Shown: positions 37,796 to 52,514, numbered from the stretch's first letter. The stretch: DNA of 64,000 bases from Marinobacter nanhaiticus D15-8W (GCF_036511935.1 NZ_AP028878.1:4030001-4094000); one strand, 5' to 3'. The notes: a model not told the origin generated them from the sequence alone. Numbers and translations: made by a program.

Positions 37796-38743
37796 TCAGC
37801 GGCTGGCACGCTGGATGTAGTCCTCCGGGTTCTGACTCTTACCGTTGCGGCGGACCTCAAAATGGACGTGTGGTCCGGTCGAGCGCCCCGTACTTCCCAT
37901 CAGTGCAACGACCTGCCCCTTCTGGACGACGTCTCCAACCGAAACCTTGACCGTTTTACAGTGGCCATACCGGGTCACCAAACCGTCGCCGTGGTCGATT
38001 TCCACCAGGTTTCCATAACCGTAGCGGTCACCAGCGAAGGTGACGACCCCGGCGGCGACGGCAATAATGTCGCTCCCCTCTTTGCCGGCCAGGTCGACGC
38101 CATCGTGCCAGGTACGCTTGCCGGTGAATGGATCAGAGCGATACCCATAGCGAGAAGACAGCCAGCCCCAGGTAATCGGGCGACCGGCTACGAAACGCTC
38201 GTCCTCCAGGCGGGCCCGGGAAATCAGTTGATCCAGCAGGCGCAGTTGCTGCTCGCGATTGCTTATGCGCTCCTCGAGCTGATCGATCATCGCGGTCAGC
38301 TCAGGCGTGGTAAAGGATTCGCCCATCGTGCCTTGCTCGGGACCACCGACAGCCGGCGTCTGGTCAAAATCGAACTCGCCGTTATCCAGGCGCGCCGACT
38401 CCACCAGTCGCTGCCCCAAGGCATCCAGACGTAACAGGCGCCCCTGCATCTGCCCCAGGCGTAATGTCAACGCATCCACCTGCTGACCGGTGGTTTGCCG
38501 CAGGTCACGCACGCGCGATTCCTGCTCCAGCAAACGCGCCTCCCAGCTGTTGACCAGCGAGGACGTCGCACCATAAGCCAGCGGCTCCGGCTCCACGACA
38601 CCAAGACGGTAACCCGCCCAGCCGGCGCCAGCGACGATGCCCGCGAGAACCAGCAATAGGCTCACCACCAACGGCAGGTTGAGGCGAAACGAGCGAGATT
38701 GCCCCGCGCTCTTGCTGACAAAGATAATGTTCATAGTCTGCAT
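37796..38743 (-). CDS. M23 family metallopeptidase with N-terminal membrane helix
   Basis: 315 residues. One N-terminal membrane helix (LNLPLVVSLLLVLAGIVAGA) anchors it; residues ~60-180 are coiled-coil-like, and the C-terminal LytM domain keeps metal ligands in HDGVDLAG and HVHFEV, so it can be an active peptidoglycan endopeptidase. The gene sits between dciA/lpxC and secA, the position also used in Pseudomonas. The start at 38743 has no strong ribosome site; an ATG three codons inside (38734) is possible. Confidence 0.92.
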   Translation of the reverse strand: MQTMNIIFVSKSAGQSRSFRLNLPLVVSLLLVLAGIVAGAGWAGYRLGVVEPEPLAYGATSSLVNSWEARLLEQESRVRDLRQTTGQQVDALTLRLGQMQGRLLRLDALGQRLVESARLDNGEFDFDQTPAVGGPEQGTMGESFTTPELTAMIDQLEERISNREQQLRLLDQLISRARLEDERFVAGRPITWGWLSSRYGYRSDPFTGKRTWHDGVDLAGKEGSDIIAVAAGVVTFAGDRYGYGNLVEIDHGDGLVTRYGHCKTVKVSVGDVVQKGQVVALMGSTGRSTGPHVHFEVRRNGKSQNPEDYIQRASR

Positions 38744-39124
38744 TCACTTACGAAGAAGCTTTTCGAACATCCAGGCGAAAAACCACTTATCACGACCGGC
38801 CCGCCGGGCAAGATCCATTGCCGATTGCAGGAGTAGAGGGCGTACAATGGACTTCATCGCCCTGCGCTTTTCACAACGTGACCACCTGATAGACCCATTA
38901 CGAATGAATCGATCGTTGCCTCACCAATAGTTGATACGGCTTTAATCGACGCCGACCGTCGAATCACTCGAGCTGGACAGGCACCGATCCGAAAAGGTAA
39001 AACAAGTGTAATGTAGGCGACATCCACAAACCGTGCCAAATGGTAACCAATCGTAACCGGTACCGTCGAGCTATATCCTCTTGGTGAACATAGCGACTAT
39101 AGACCACATGTCGCGGACAAAAGC
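38744..39124. other. Divergent intergenic region between the M23 peptidase and dciA genes
   Basis: 381 bases without a supported gene. Only weak promoter-like hexamers with poor spacing were found on either strand, and no repeat of note. The divergent promoters of the two flanking genes should lie here. Confidence 0.4.
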
Positions 39125-39571
39125 ATGAAACGAAAGACTAACCTGACCCTGGAACCCACCGACTCGCGGCTCGAGCCCAACCTGCGCCGGCTATTGGCCA
39201 ATGCGGAAATCCACCGCAGGGCCGAGAAGACTGTGCTCGCCGCAGTACCGGAGAATCTTCGGGCTCACTGCCGATTCCTGAGCTACCACAATGGCGATCT
39301 TGCGATCTCGGCCGATGGCAGCGTTGTGGCCAGTCAAGTCCGTATGCGACAGCGAGAGATACTCGAACAATTGAGAAAGGCGCCGGACTTCCAGTATGCC
39401 TGGCGGCTGAAGGTCAAGGTCGCTCCCCCCAGGCCCAAGGAAAAACCAGCTGTAAAGAAGGAACCACTCAGTAACGAAAATGCCCGACTCCTGAAGCAGG
39501 AAGCCGGGCACACGAAGGACGAAGGTTTACGCGAAGTTCTCGAAAAACTGTCCCGTCACGTCAGGAACTGA
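39125..39571 (+). CDS. DUF721 protein, DciA-like
   Basis: 148 residues. The N-terminal half matches the DUF721/DciA family (LEPNLRRLLANAEIHRRAEKTVLAAVPENL, then DLAISADGSVVASQVRMRQREIL), the loader of the replicative helicase in bacteria without DnaC. The C-terminal half is basic and probably disordered. It converges with lpxC across 10 bases. A DUF721 protein at this place is also seen in Pseudomonas. Confidence 0.85.
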   Translation: MKRKTNLTLEPTDSRLEPNLRRLLANAEIHRRAEKTVLAAVPENLRAHCRFLSYHNGDLAISADGSVVASQVRMRQREILEQLRKAPDFQYAWRLKVKVAPPRPKEKPAVKKEPLSNENARLLKQEAGHTKDEGLREVLEKLSRHVRN

Positions 39572-39581
39572 GCATCCTCTC

Positions 39582-40499
39582 TCAGGCCTGAGATGCCAGA
39601 ACGGGCTTGAGGTACGAAATGGGTGCCGTGGCCTCATCCTCAAAGGTCACGACTTCCCATGCATCCTCTTCAGCCCGCAGTTTGCGCAGCAGCTTGTTGT
39701 TCAGGTCATGGCCCGACTTCAGCCCGCGGAACTCGCCGATCAGGCTATTGCCCAGCAGGTACAGGTCGCCGATGGCGTCCAGCACCTTGTGCTTGACGAA
39801 TTCATCGTCATAGCGCAGACCGTCTTCGTTCAGGATTTTGTAATCATCAACGACGATGGCATTGTCTACACTGCCGCCCAGCGCCAGATTCATGGAGCGC
39901 AACTTCTCGATATCCCGCATGAATCCAAAGGTGCGCGCACGACTGACTTCCTTCACGAATGAAGTTGAAGAGAAGTCGACCGTCGCGTTCTGCGCACGGC
40001 CCTTGAAGACCGGGTGGTCAAAATCGATACCAAAGCTCACCTTGAATCCCTCGAACGGCAGGAAGGTGGCCTTCTTGTCGTCTTCCTCGACAGTAACTTC
40101 GCGCTTGATACGAATGAACCGTTTGGGCGCATCCTGCTCGGCAATGCCCGCCGATTGCAGGAGGAAAACGAAAGGACCAGCACTACCGTCCATGATGGGA
40201 ACTTCAGCCGCGCTCAGTTCGACGTAGCAGTTATCGATACCCAAACCAGCCATGGCCGACAGCAGGTGTTCGATGGTTGCTACACGGACACCGTTCTTGA
40301 CCAGTGTCGTGGACAGCATGGTTTCGCCGACGTTCTCAGCGCACGCCTTGATCTCGACGACCGGATCCAGATCGGTTCGACGAAACACTATCCCTGTCTC
40401 GACCGGCGCAGGCTTGAGCGTCAGATAGACTTTCTCACCCGAGTGCAAACCGACCCCGGTCGCACGGATGGTGTTTTTGAGCGTACGTTGCTTGATCAT
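39582..40499 (-). CDS. lpxC: UDP-3-O-acyl-N-acetylglucosamine deacetylase LpxC
   Basis: Zinc amidase for the first committed step of lipid A synthesis. Ligand motifs [10 protein letters not shown] and [14 protein letters not shown] are visible. The ATG at 40499 ([19 protein letters not shown]) gives 305 residues, the usual length; an in-frame GTG six codons upstream is less likely. It is the last gene of the dcw direction, 172 bases after ftsZ. Confidence 0.98.
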   Translation of the reverse strand: MIKQRTLKNTIRATGVGLHSGEKVYLTLKPAPVETGIVFRRTDLDPVVEIKACAENVGETMLSTTLVKNGVRVATIEHLLSAMAGLGIDNCYVELSAAEVPIMDGSAGPFVFLLQSAGIAEQDAPKRFIRIKREVTVEEDDKKATFLPFEGFKVSFGIDFDHPVFKGRAQNATVDFSSTSFVKEVSRARTFGFMRDIEKLRSMNLALGGSVDNAIVVDDYKILNEDGLRYDDEFVKHKVLDAIGDLYLLGNSLIGEFRGLKSGHDLNNKLLRKLRAEEDAWEVVTFEDEATAPISYLKPVLASQA

Positions 40500-40671
40500 C
40501 GTACAAAAATCCGTCACAAAAGTTAGATATCATTCGGGCAAAAAACTGCACGAAGCTTACCAGAAAGTAGCACTGAACACCATTTAACCAATCGGTAATT
40601 CCCGAAGGGTTACGGCTTTCGCCTTCCTAGTTTATTTCTATCTTATCCCGAATCCCTATTGAGACAGCTTA

Positions 40672-41829
40672 TCAATCTGCCTGACGACGCAGGAATGCGG
40701 GAATATCGAGATAATCGACACTCTGCTCGTCACCATCACGCTCCTGGTCAATGGCCACGTTGCCATTGGCAACAGCGCGACGACGCAGGACCGCCGGGCG
40801 ATCCAACTGGTGATAATCTGTCTTGCCATCCAGCGTCCGTGTGTTGTCCACCACCTTGGTCGGCTTTTCGCGCTCGCCGCCCAGGCCGGTGGCCACAACC
40901 GTGACCTTCAGTTCGTCGGTCATTTCCGGATCGATAACAGTGCCTACGACCACGGTGGCCGAATCGGATGCAAATTCGCGAACAATGTCGCCAACCTCGG
41001 AGAATTCGCCCAGGTTGAGATCCATGCCGGCTGTAATGTTGACCAGGATACCCTTCGCGCCCTGCAGGTTAATATCTTCCAGCAGCGGACTGCGAACTGC
41101 GGCCTCGGCGGCCTCGCGCGCACGGTTCTCGCCGGTAGCGCGGGCGGTGCCCATCATCGCCATGCCCATTTCGGACATCACGGTTTTCACATCGGCAAAG
41201 TCGACGTTGATCATGCCGTTGCGGGTGATCAGGTCGGCAATACCCTGAACCGCGCCCAGCAATACGTCGTTAGCGGCAGCGAAAGCGTCAAGAAGACTAG
41301 TCTTCTTACCCATCACTGCAAGCAGTTTTTCGTTAGGAATCGTAATCAGCGAGTCGACGCTGTCTTCCAAATCCTTCAGACCGGATTCGGCGACAGACAT
41401 TCGCTTGCCACCTTCAAAATTAAACGGCTTGGTAACCACGGCAACGGTCAGGATGCCCAACTCACGCGCCACTTCGGCCACGATCGGCGCTGCACCAGTA
41501 CCGGTACCGCCGCCCATGCCGGCCGTAATGAATACCATATCCGCACCCTGTAGGGCCTCGGCGATGCGATCACGATCTTCCAGCGCCGCCTGGCGACCGA
41601 CTTCCGGGTTAGCACCCGCACCCAGCCCCTTGGTAATGTTGCCACCGAGCTGGATGACCTGCTTGGCCCCCATATCGGTCAACGCCTGGGCATCTGTATT
41701 GGCGCAGATGAAATCCACACCTTCGATGTCGCTGGTCAGCATGTGACGCACGGCGTTACCGCCACCGCCGCCAACACCTATAACTTTTATTACGGCATTT
41801 TGTTGCACGTTATCAACAAGTTCGAACAT
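40672..41829 (-). CDS. ftsZ: Cell division GTPase FtsZ
   Basis: Tubulin-like GTPase that assembles the cytokinetic ring. The GTP-binding signature GGGTGTGAAP, the T7 synergy loop region and the conserved C-terminal peptide YLDIPAFLRRQAD (FtsA/ZipA binding) are present. 385 residues. It follows ftsA after 106 bases. Confidence 0.99.
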   Translation of the reverse strand: MFELVDNVQQNAVIKVIGVGGGGGNAVRHMLTSDIEGVDFICANTDAQALTDMGAKQVIQLGGNITKGLGAGANPEVGRQAALEDRDRIAEALQGADMVFITAGMGGGTGTGAAPIVAEVARELGILTVAVVTKPFNFEGGKRMSVAESGLKDLEDSVDSLITIPNEKLLAVMGKKTSLLDAFAAANDVLLGAVQGIADLITRNGMINVDFADVKTVMSEMGMAMMGTARATGENRAREAAEAAVRSPLLEDINLQGAKGILVNITAGMDLNLGEFSEVGDIVREFASDSATVVVGTVIDPEMTDELKVTVVATGLGGEREKPTKVVDNTRTLDGKTDYHQLDRPAVLRRRAVANGNVAIDQERDGDEQSVDYLDIPAFLRRQAD

Positions 41830-41935
41830 TTCCCCTACTCCTTCGTAATAGATTCCGACCTTTTGGTGGTCGATATTTTTTCGAGATACCTTCGTTTTAC
41901 CGGCAAGGCCGGCGGTGCCGCAGTTTTACCGGTTC

Positions 41936-43171
41936 TCAGAAATTGCCTGTGAACCAGTTCTTCATGCGCTCGAACAGCGAAGGGGCATCCTCACTGCGGA
42001 GCACAGGTCCCTTACCAAGATCCATCTGGCGGAACCCGTAAATCAGCAACCCGACCCCTGTGGCATAGATCGGATTGTTGACTACGTCTTTCATGCCGGA
42101 CACGGACTGCGGCGAAGCCAGCCGCACCGGCATATGGAAGATCTCCTCGGCCAGCTCCACGACGCCTTCCATCGTGGACGAACCACCGGTGATCACTACG
42201 CCCGCGGGGATAAGATCCTCGAATCCCGAGCGGCGCAACTCAGTCTGCACCAGGGTAAAGAGCTCCTCGTAGCGAGGCTCAACCACCTCCGCCAAGGCCT
42301 GGCGGGACAGGTCGCGCGGCGCGCGCTCACCGACACTGGGGACCTTGATGGTCTCGTCAGCGCCCGCCAGTTGAGTCAACGCGCAGGCATACTTGATCTT
42401 GATTTCCTCGGCATTCTGCGTGGGTGTGCGCAGCGCCATGGCAATATCGTTGGTGACCTGGTCGCCGGCAATGGGAATGACCGCCGTATGCCGGATGGCA
42501 CCACCGGTGAACACCGCGATGTCGGTCGTTCCGCCACCGATATCGACGACACAGACGCCCAACTCCTTCTCATCCTCGGTCAGCACCGCATAGCTTGAAG
42601 CCAACTGCTCGAGAATGACGTCATCCACTTCCAACCCGCAGCGGCGCACGCACTTCTCGATGTTCTGTGCGGCGTTCACGGCGCAGGTCACCAGATGCAC
42701 CTTGGCTTCCAGCCGCACCCCGGACATGCCCAGGGGCTCCTTTATGCCCTCCTGATTATCGATGACGAATTCCTGCGGCAGGATGTGCAGCACTTTCTGG
42801 TCAGCCGGGATCGCTACCGCCTGGGCAGCATCAATCACCCGGTCGATGTCCGCCTGCGTGACCTCCCGGTCACGAATGGCCACGATGCCGTGGGAGTTGA
42901 GGCTGCGGATATGGCTGCCGGCAATGCCGGCATACACGGAATGGATGCGGCAGCCGGCCATCAGCTCCGCTTCCTCCACTGCGCGCTGGATGGCATGCAC
43001 CGTGGTCTCGATGTTCACCACGACACCGCGCTTGAGCCCCCGTGACGGGTGCGAGCCGATGCCGACAATCTCGATGGTGCCGTCCAGTTTGCGCTTGCCG
43101 ACAATGGCCACCACTTTCGAGGTGCCAATATCCAGGCCGACAATCATGTTTTCCGTTTCAACCCCTGACAT
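41936..43171 (-). CDS. ftsA: Cell division protein FtsA
   Basis: Actin-like ATPase that tethers FtsZ to the membrane. The phosphate-1 motif VGLDIGTSKVVAIVG, the VVDIGGGTTDIAVF motif and the C-terminal amphipathic helix (SLFERMKNWFTGNF) are present. The ATG at 43171 has GGTGA 5-6 bases upstream; an in-frame GTG at 43180 is the alternative. 411 residues. Confidence 0.97.
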   Translation of the reverse strand: MSGVETENMIVGLDIGTSKVVAIVGKRKLDGTIEIVGIGSHPSRGLKRGVVVNIETTVHAIQRAVEEAELMAGCRIHSVYAGIAGSHIRSLNSHGIVAIRDREVTQADIDRVIDAAQAVAIPADQKVLHILPQEFVIDNQEGIKEPLGMSGVRLEAKVHLVTCAVNAAQNIEKCVRRCGLEVDDVILEQLASSYAVLTEDEKELGVCVVDIGGGTTDIAVFTGGAIRHTAVIPIAGDQVTNDIAMALRTPTQNAEEIKIKYACALTQLAGADETIKVPSVGERAPRDLSRQALAEVVEPRYEELFTLVQTELRRSGFEDLIPAGVVITGGSSTMEGVVELAEEIFHMPVRLASPQSVSGMKDVVNNPIYATGVGLLIYGFRQMDLGKGPVLRSEDAPSLFERMKNWFTGNF

Positions 43172-43192
43172 GTGCTTCACCAGATGAATGGT

Positions 43193-46427
<3,235 letters not shown>

Positions 46428-46435
<8 letters not shown>

Positions 46436-47510
46436 GCGCCGCCTCCAGACAATAATTCACAACTCGCTCCGTAGCATCGGTACGGGCCAGCGAACGAGCC
46501 GCATCGGCCAGCGCCACAACCTTGTCGCGATCACTGGTCAATGTGCTCAGCGCCTCGGCCAGCACCTCTTCAGTCAGTTTGTTCTGAGGGATGAGAATGG
46601 CAGCGCCGGCCTTGACCATCTGCTGTCCATTCAATGTTTGGTGATCATCCACCGCATGCGGGAACGGTACCAGGATCGCGCCCAGCCCCACCGCACAGAG
46701 TTCCGCAATCGTCAATGCGCCGGCCCGGCAGAGCACCACGTCGGCCCAACTATAGGCCGCGGCCATATCCTTGATGAACGGTTCCAGCTCCGCCTGCACA
46801 CCGGCTTCCCGGTAATAGTCTTCGGTGTTTTCCAGATTCCGTGTTCCGCACTGGTGGCGTACGGTGGGCCGCTGTTCTTCCGGCAGCAAGGCCAGCGCCT
46901 TTGGCAGCACGGTATTGATCGCCTGGGCACCAAGGCTTCCACCGAGCACCAGCAGGCGCACAGGACCCTCGCGACCGACCATACGCTGTTGCGGTTCGTC
47001 GATGTCCGCCAGGTCACTGCGCACCGGATTACCGGTATAGCGGGTCACCACCCGGCTTCCGAAACTGCCCGGAAACGCTTCCATAACCGTTTTGGCAAAC
47101 TTCGCCAGGATCCGGTTGGTCATCCCGGCAATGGCATTTTGTTCGTGCACCAGCAGGGGTGTCCGCGTCATCCAGGCGGCAACTCCACCAGGGCCAGTCA
47201 CAAACCCGCCCATTCCAATGACACAGTGCGGCCGGATCTCGCGGACGACTTCCAGCGCTTGCTTGAGCGCCCGTGCCAAGCGGAACGGCGCCATGAGCAA
47301 TGCCAACTGTCCCTTGCCCCGCAGGCCGGACACGGAGATCGTCGACAGCGGGATATCTGTTTCGCCGATCAGCCGTTCTTCCATGCCACCGCGGGACCCC
47401 AGCCAGAAGACCTCGTGGCCGCACTCCTGCAACCTACGGGCTGTCGCCAGGGCCGGAAAGACGTGACCACCGGTGCCGCCAGCCATAATAAGGAAGCGCT
47501 TAGTCGTCAT
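46428..47510 (-). CDS. murG: UDP-GlcNAc transferase MurG (lipid II synthase)
   Basis: Adds GlcNAc to lipid I on the inner leaflet, making lipid II. The N-terminal glycine loop [17 protein letters not shown] and the C-terminal sugar-nucleotide site ([15 protein letters not shown]) are visible. The ATG at 47510 with a GGAGG site gives 360 residues; the upstream open frame lies inside ftsW. It overlaps the ftsW stop by 11 bases. Confidence 0.98.
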
Positions 47511-48705
47511 ACCGCGCGCCTCCTTTCGGTTTGCGCCCGTTGCCTTTGTCACGGTCGGCCTGTTCGAGCCGATCAAGGCGCTCCATTTCGATACGAGCCA
47601 AAACGCCGATGCAGACACAGGTGGCCAGCAGGCTGCTGCCGCCATAACTTACCAACGGCAGGGTCAGCCCCTTAGTCGGCAGGAGGCCGGTGTTAACCGC
47701 CATATTGATGACCGCCTGCAAACCAATAAGCAGGGTCAGGCCATAGCCGAAGCAGGAGGCAAACGGCATCTTCGCCTCTTCGGCGCGCCGGGAGATGACC
47801 AGCCCCACCCAAACCAGCAGACCAAACAGGACCAGTACCGCCAGCGATCCGATCAAACCGAACTCCTCAGCGATAATGGCGAAGATGAAGTCGGTATGGG
47901 CTTCCGGCAGGTAGAACAGCTTCTGGATCGAATTACCGAGTCCCACACCCGTCCATTCGCCGCGACCAAACGCGATCAAAGACTGTGTGAGCTGGTAGCC
48001 GGTATCGAACTGGTCCTGCCACGGATCGAGGTAGGACACCACCCGCTTTAGCCGGTAAGGCTGGAACACCACAAGCGCCGCCCCCATTGCCACGCAGACC
48101 GCGATCAGAGGCAGGAAACGGCTCAGCCGCACACCACTCAGGAAAATCATGCCCAGGGCCGAAGCCATAAGGACAACCGTTGCGCCGAAGTCGGGCTCGA
48201 TAACCAACAGCACCGAGGCAAAGGCCAACACGATGACCGGCTTCAGGAAGCCCAGCCATGTGTTCACCAACTCGTCCCGACGACGTACCACATAGCCAGC
48301 GAGGTAAGCAATCAGGCAGATCTTGGCCACCTCGGAAACCTGGACGTTAAACAGCCCCAGGGGGATCCAACGAGTGGAGCCGTTGACAGTACGGCCCAGC
48401 GGCGTCAGCACCAACGCCAGAATCAGGAGCCCCACCCCCAGCAACAACCAGCCACTGCGCTCCCACCAGCTCAGGGGTACGTTGGCCACCATCAGTGCAA
48501 CGCCAATACCCAGCAAGGCGTAAACAAGTTGTCGGGCCATATAGTAGTAGGCGCTATTCATGTTCAGTGCCGCGGTATCCATAGACGCGGACCCAATCAT
48601 GACGACACCGACCAGCAGCAGCGTGACCGAGCTGAAGATCAACAATGACAGTGGCGGGATACCACGCTGTTCAGGCGCAGACGTCAAATGCAGGGAGAAG
48701 CTCAT
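47500..48705 (-). CDS. ftsW: Divisome SEDS glycosyltransferase FtsW
   Basis: Multi-pass membrane glycosyltransferase for septal peptidoglycan, partner of FtsI. SEDS signatures GYQLTQSLIAFGRGEWTGVGLG, LPEAHTDFIFAIIAEE and LTLPLVSYGGSSL are present. The ATG at 48705 overlaps the murD stop (ATGA) and gives 401 residues. Position within the dcw cluster separates it from rodA. Confidence 0.97.
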   Translation of the reverse strand: MSFSLHLTSAPEQRGIPPLSLLIFSSVTLLLVGVVMIGSASMDTAALNMNSAYYYMARQLVYALLGIGVALMVANVPLSWWERSGWLLLGVGLLILALVLTPLGRTVNGSTRWIPLGLFNVQVSEVAKICLIAYLAGYVVRRRDELVNTWLGFLKPVIVLAFASVLLVIEPDFGATVVLMASALGMIFLSGVRLSRFLPLIAVCVAMGAALVVFQPYRLKRVVSYLDPWQDQFDTGYQLTQSLIAFGRGEWTGVGLGNSIQKLFYLPEAHTDFIFAIIAEEFGLIGSLAVLVLFGLLVWVGLVISRRAEEAKMPFASCFGYGLTLLIGLQAVINMAVNTGLLPTKGLTLPLVSYGGSSLLATCVCIGVLARIEMERLDRLEQADRDKGNGRKPKGGARYDD

Positions 48706-50045
48706 GACAACGCCTCCACCTGCTCGACGAAAGCCGCGCCGCGGGCTTCGTAGTTGGTAAACATGTCCAGGCTGGCACAAGCTGGCGACAGCAGAACCCG
48801 GTCACCGGCATGAGCCTCGCGAGCCGCAGTTTCAACTGCCGCCGGCAGATCCTTTACACGCGATACCACGACCTGGTCTGTCAGGGTCTCTTCCAGGCGG
48901 GCGGCGTCCTTACCAAACACCACCACATGGCGACAGGTACGGCGCACGACATCCCGCAACGGTGCAAAGTCCGCGCCTTTACCGTCGCCACCCGCGATCA
49001 ACACGAGTTGACCGACGGTCGGTTTGAGACTATCCAGGGCTGCGACCGTGGCACCCACGTTCGTGCCCTTGGAATCGTCGATGTATTCAACGCCATTCAC
49101 GGTACGTACGAACTGACACCGGTGCGGCAAGCCCTCGAAGCGACGGGCGACATCGAGCATGGTGTTCATGGGCAGACCCACACAGTCTCCCAGGGCCAGT
49201 GCAGCCATGATATTGAGCAGGTTGTGGAGACCGATCAGCTTGAGCTCATCTGTGCGAATCAGGTTGTCGAAACCATAGGTGATCCACAGCTGCCCCCCAT
49301 CCTCACGAAGGCTGAACGTACCGGGATTTATCCGGTGCTGGCCATAACAGCGGAAGCTCAGGTTGTCCCGGGCCATGGGCTGGCTCAGGGCGTCGTCGAG
49401 ATTGATCACCGCTTTCCTGCAGCCGTTATAGATGCGCTGCTTGGCCTGGAAGTACGACATCTTCGTGGGATAGCGATCCATATGATCATCAGTGACATTG
49501 AGGATGGTTGCCGCCTCCGCACCCAGCGCTTCGGTCGTTTCCAGCTGAAAGCTGGAGAGCTCCAGCACATAGAGTTCGATGCTCTCATCAAGCAGGTCCA
49601 GCGCAGGTGTGCCGATATTGCCACCCACCGCAACCCGAACGTCGGCGGCTTTGGCCATTTCGCCAACCAGCGTCGTAACGGTGGTCTTGCCGTTGGAACC
49701 GGTGATGGCCACGATCGGTGCGTTGGCGGCCTGGCTGAACAGGTCGATATCGCCGCGTATCCAGGCACCCTGCTCCCTTGCATGGGCAATCGCCGGCGTT
49801 TCGATGCTGATGCCGGGGCTGACGACCAACTCGTTGAAGCCGGCAAAATAATCCGCATTAAATTCGCCGCACTGTACCGCCACATCAGGAAACTGCGCGC
49901 GCAATTCGTCCAGCCCGGGCGGGTTTGCGCGTGAATCGGCCACGGCAACAGACCGCCCCTGCTTTTGCAGGTAGCGCACGCAGGAGAGCCCGGTCTTACC
50001 GAGCCCGACTACCAGTGTGCGACGATCTGACGTAATGACGCTCAT
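48702..50045 (-). CDS. murD: UDP-N-acetylmuramoylalanine--D-glutamate ligase
   Basis: Adds D-Glu to UDP-MurNAc-L-Ala. The N-terminal Rossmann start VVGLGKTGLSCVRYL, ATP loop AITGSNGKTTVTTLVGEM, and the DDSKGTNVGATVAAL block identify MurD. 447 residues. It lies 16 bases after mraY and overlaps ftsW by 4. Confidence 0.98.
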   Translation of the reverse strand: MSVITSDRRTLVVGLGKTGLSCVRYLQKQGRSVAVADSRANPPGLDELRAQFPDVAVQCGEFNADYFAGFNELVVSPGISIETPAIAHAREQGAWIRGDIDLFSQAANAPIVAITGSNGKTTVTTLVGEMAKAADVRVAVGGNIGTPALDLLDESIELYVLELSSFQLETTEALGAEAATILNVTDDHMDRYPTKMSYFQAKQRIYNGCRKAVINLDDALSQPMARDNLSFRCYGQHRINPGTFSLREDGGQLWITYGFDNLIRTDELKLIGLHNLLNIMAALALGDCVGLPMNTMLDVARRFEGLPHRCQFVRTVNGVEYIDDSKGTNVGATVAALDSLKPTVGQLVLIAGGDGKGADFAPLRDVVRRTCRHVVVFGKDAARLEETLTDQVVVSRVKDLPAAVETAAREAHAGDRVLLSPACASLDMFTNYEARGAAFVEQVEALS

Positions 50046-50061
50046 CAGTATCCCAACCGCC

Positions 50062-51147
50062 TCAACGGATCTTCAGCGACGCCAGCCCAACGAGGACCAG
50101 CACCACGGTTACGACCCAGAACCGCACGATCACGCGCGGCTCGGGCCAGCCTTTCAATTCAAAATGATGATGCAGGGGTGCCATGCGGAAAATCCGGCGT
50201 CCGGTCAGGCGGAACGAGGCCACCTGCAGGATCACCGATATGGTTTCCATCACGAATACACCGCCCATGATAAACAGCACGATCTCCTGCCTGACGATAA
50301 CGGCAACCACCCCCAACGCCGCGCCCAGCGCTAGCGCGCCCACATCGCCCATAAAGACCTGGGCGGGATAGGTGTTGAACCAGAGAAAACCCAGGCCTGC
50401 GCCAACCAACGCGCCGCAGAACACTATCAGCTCGCCGCTGCCCGGCAGGTGCGGGATCAACAGATACTCAGCGAACTGGGCGTGGCCCGAGAGATAACAG
50501 AAGATCGCCAGCGCGGCAGCCACCATCACGGTGGGCATGATCGCCAGGCCGTCCAGCCCATCGGTCAGGTTCACCGCATTGCTACTACCCACAATGACGA
50601 AGTAGGACAGCAGGATAAAAATGATTGGCCCCATCTCCAGACTGACGTTCTTGAAGAACGGCAGGAATAGGGATGTCTCCTGCGGCAGGCTGGAGGAATA
50701 GAACAGTGCGACAGCCGCGCCGGCACCGATCACCGACTGCCAAAAGTACTTCCAGCGCGCAGGCAGCCCTCGGGGATTACGTTCAACCACCTTGCGGTAG
50801 TCGTCGACCCAGCCGATGGCGCCGAAGAACAGGGTGACCAGCAGGGTGATCCAAACGTAGCGGTTAGTTAGATCCGCCCAGAGCAACGTGCTGACGGCGA
50901 TTGCCACCAGGATCAGCGAGCCACCCATGGTCGGCGTGCCCGCCTTGCTCAGGTGAGTCTGCGGCCCATCGTCGCGCACGGCCTGGCCAATCTGGTACTG
51001 CCCCAGCTTACGGATCATATAGGGACCGATAATCAACGAGATAACCAGCGCGGTGAGCACGCCGAGAATGCCGCGCAGGGTGAGGTAGCGAAATACCGTC
51101 AACTCATCGAAATACTGTGACAGGAGGTCTGCAAGCCAGAGCAACAT
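50062..51147 (-). CDS. mraY: Phospho-N-acetylmuramoyl-pentapeptide transferase
   Basis: Ten-helix inner-membrane enzyme that makes lipid I from UDP-MurNAc-pentapeptide and undecaprenyl phosphate. Catalytic motifs [21 protein letters not shown] and [11 protein letters not shown] are intact. 361 residues. It shares one base with the murF stop (TGATG). Confidence 0.98.
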   Translation of the reverse strand: MLLWLADLLSQYFDELTVFRYLTLRGILGVLTALVISLIIGPYMIRKLGQYQIGQAVRDDGPQTHLSKAGTPTMGGSLILVAIAVSTLLWADLTNRYVWITLLVTLFFGAIGWVDDYRKVVERNPRGLPARWKYFWQSVIGAGAAVALFYSSSLPQETSLFLPFFKNVSLEMGPIIFILLSYFVIVGSSNAVNLTDGLDGLAIMPTVMVAAALAIFCYLSGHAQFAEYLLIPHLPGSGELIVFCGALVGAGLGFLWFNTYPAQVFMGDVGALALGAALGVVAVIVRQEIVLFIMGGVFVMETISVILQVASFRLTGRRIFRMAPLHHHFELKGWPEPRVIVRFWVVTVVLVLVGLASLKIR

Positions 51148-52514
51148 CAGTTATTCACCTTATCAATCAATGCTCTGACCACGAGATCCATGGCAGAACT
51201 ACGGGAACCCTTGACCATAATCGTCATCGGCGGCGTGCTGTGCGCCAACAGCCAGTCCGCGGCTGCTTCATGAGATGCGAATTGTTGCGCGCCGGCCCCG
51301 AAGCCCCGGACGTAGCCTTCCGTACCAGGACCCACGACCAGCAGGTGGGCGATGCCCAAGCGGGCGGCCAGATGGCCAATCTCTTCATGCAGGCGCTCGG
51401 CATCCGGCCCAAGCTCGGCCATGCGCCCCAGTACGGCAGCGCCGGTTCCACCCTGCTCCGCCAAGTGTTGCAAGGCGGCCTTCATGGATGTCGGATTGGC
51501 GTTGTAGCTATCGTCGACGATATTGACGCCGGACTGTAACGCAATCTTCTCCAGCCGACCTTTAACGGGTTTTAATTCATCCAGCCCCTCGACGATCGAT
51601 TCGTCGCGCGCACCCAGGGCACGGGTTGCGGCAATGGCCATCAGGGCGTTAAGCAGGTTGTGCTTGCCAGGCAGGTTCAGGCGAATCTGTTGGCTCCAGC
51701 CGGTTGGCCCGACAGCATCGAATACCGTCTGGCCATTTTCTGAGCGAACATTACGATAGTGATAATCAGCATCACCCGCGGCGTCGGCACTAACGGTCAG
51801 AACGCGACGCTGCCCAGCCCGGGCCCGCCAGACCGGACAGGCTGGATCATCGCCGTTGAGGACCACCACCCCGTCGCTCGCGACGCCATCAATGATTTCC
51901 CCTTTGGCCTCGACAATATTTTCGTAACTGCCGAACCCTTCGAGATGCGCTTCTCCGGCATTGGTGAGGACGGCAACCTCAGGTCGTGCCAGGTTGACGG
52001 TATAGGCAATCTCGCCCACCCCGCTGGCCCCCATTTCAATTATCGCGTAGCGGTGCGCGGGCTCCAGGCAGAACAGGGTCAGTGGCACGCCAATATGGTT
52101 GTTGAGGTTGCCCCGGGTCGCCAGTGTGTCCCCTTCCTGTCGCAGGATGGCAGCCAACATCTCTTTGACGGTGGTCTTTCCACTGCTACCCGTCACGCCT
52201 ACACAACGGGCCGGACTCGCCAACCGATTGCCGAGCGCCAGGCAGCCCAATGCTTTCAGGGTATCTTCCACCTTGAGCTGTGGCGCTGCGACACCATCCT
52301 GGATCTCATCCACCACCGCGGCGACGGCTCCGGCGTCGATGGCCTGTTGCACATACGCATTGCCATCGAACTGTTCGCCCCGTAACGCGACAAAGAGATC
52401 GCCGGGCTGGATCGTGCGCGTATCGGTAGAGACACCGGTGTAGGTCAAGGCCGACGCCATGGGCGCGGCACCGGTCATTTCCGCGGCGTCGCGCAGGGTA
52501 AATGGCTGCATCAT
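51147..52514 (-). CDS. murF: UDP-MurNAc-tripeptide--D-alanyl-D-alanine ligase
   Basis: Adds D-Ala-D-Ala to complete the pentapeptide precursor. The ATP loop [20 protein letters not shown] and the [19 protein letters not shown] block mark MurF. 455 residues. Two adjacent ATGs are possible, both overlapping the murE stop. Confidence 0.97.
   Translation of the reverse strand: MMQPFTLRDAAEMTGAAPMASALTYTGVSTDTRTIQPGDLFVALRGEQFDGNAYVQQAIDAGAVAAVVDEIQDGVAAPQLKVEDTLKALGCLALGNRLASPARCVGVTGSSGKTTVKEMLAAILRQEGDTLATRGNLNNHIGVPLTLFCLEPAHRYAIIEMGASGVGEIAYTVNLARPEVAVLTNAGEAHLEGFGSYENIVEAKGEIIDGVASDGVVVLNGDDPACPVWRARAGQRRVLTVSADAAGDADYHYRNVRSENGQTVFDAVGPTGWSQQIRLNLPGKHNLLNALMAIAATRALGARDESIVEGLDELKPVKGRLEKIALQSGVNIVDDSYNANPTSMKAALQHLAEQGGTGAAVLGRMAELGPDAERLHEEIGHLAARLGIAHLLVVGPGTEGYVRGFGAGAQQFASHEAAADWLLAHSTPPMTIMVKGSRSSAMDLVVRALIDKVNN

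Noticed and set aside
48810..49934. 374-residue plus-strand open frame
   Set aside because: Antisense to murD, which has complete motifs and length.
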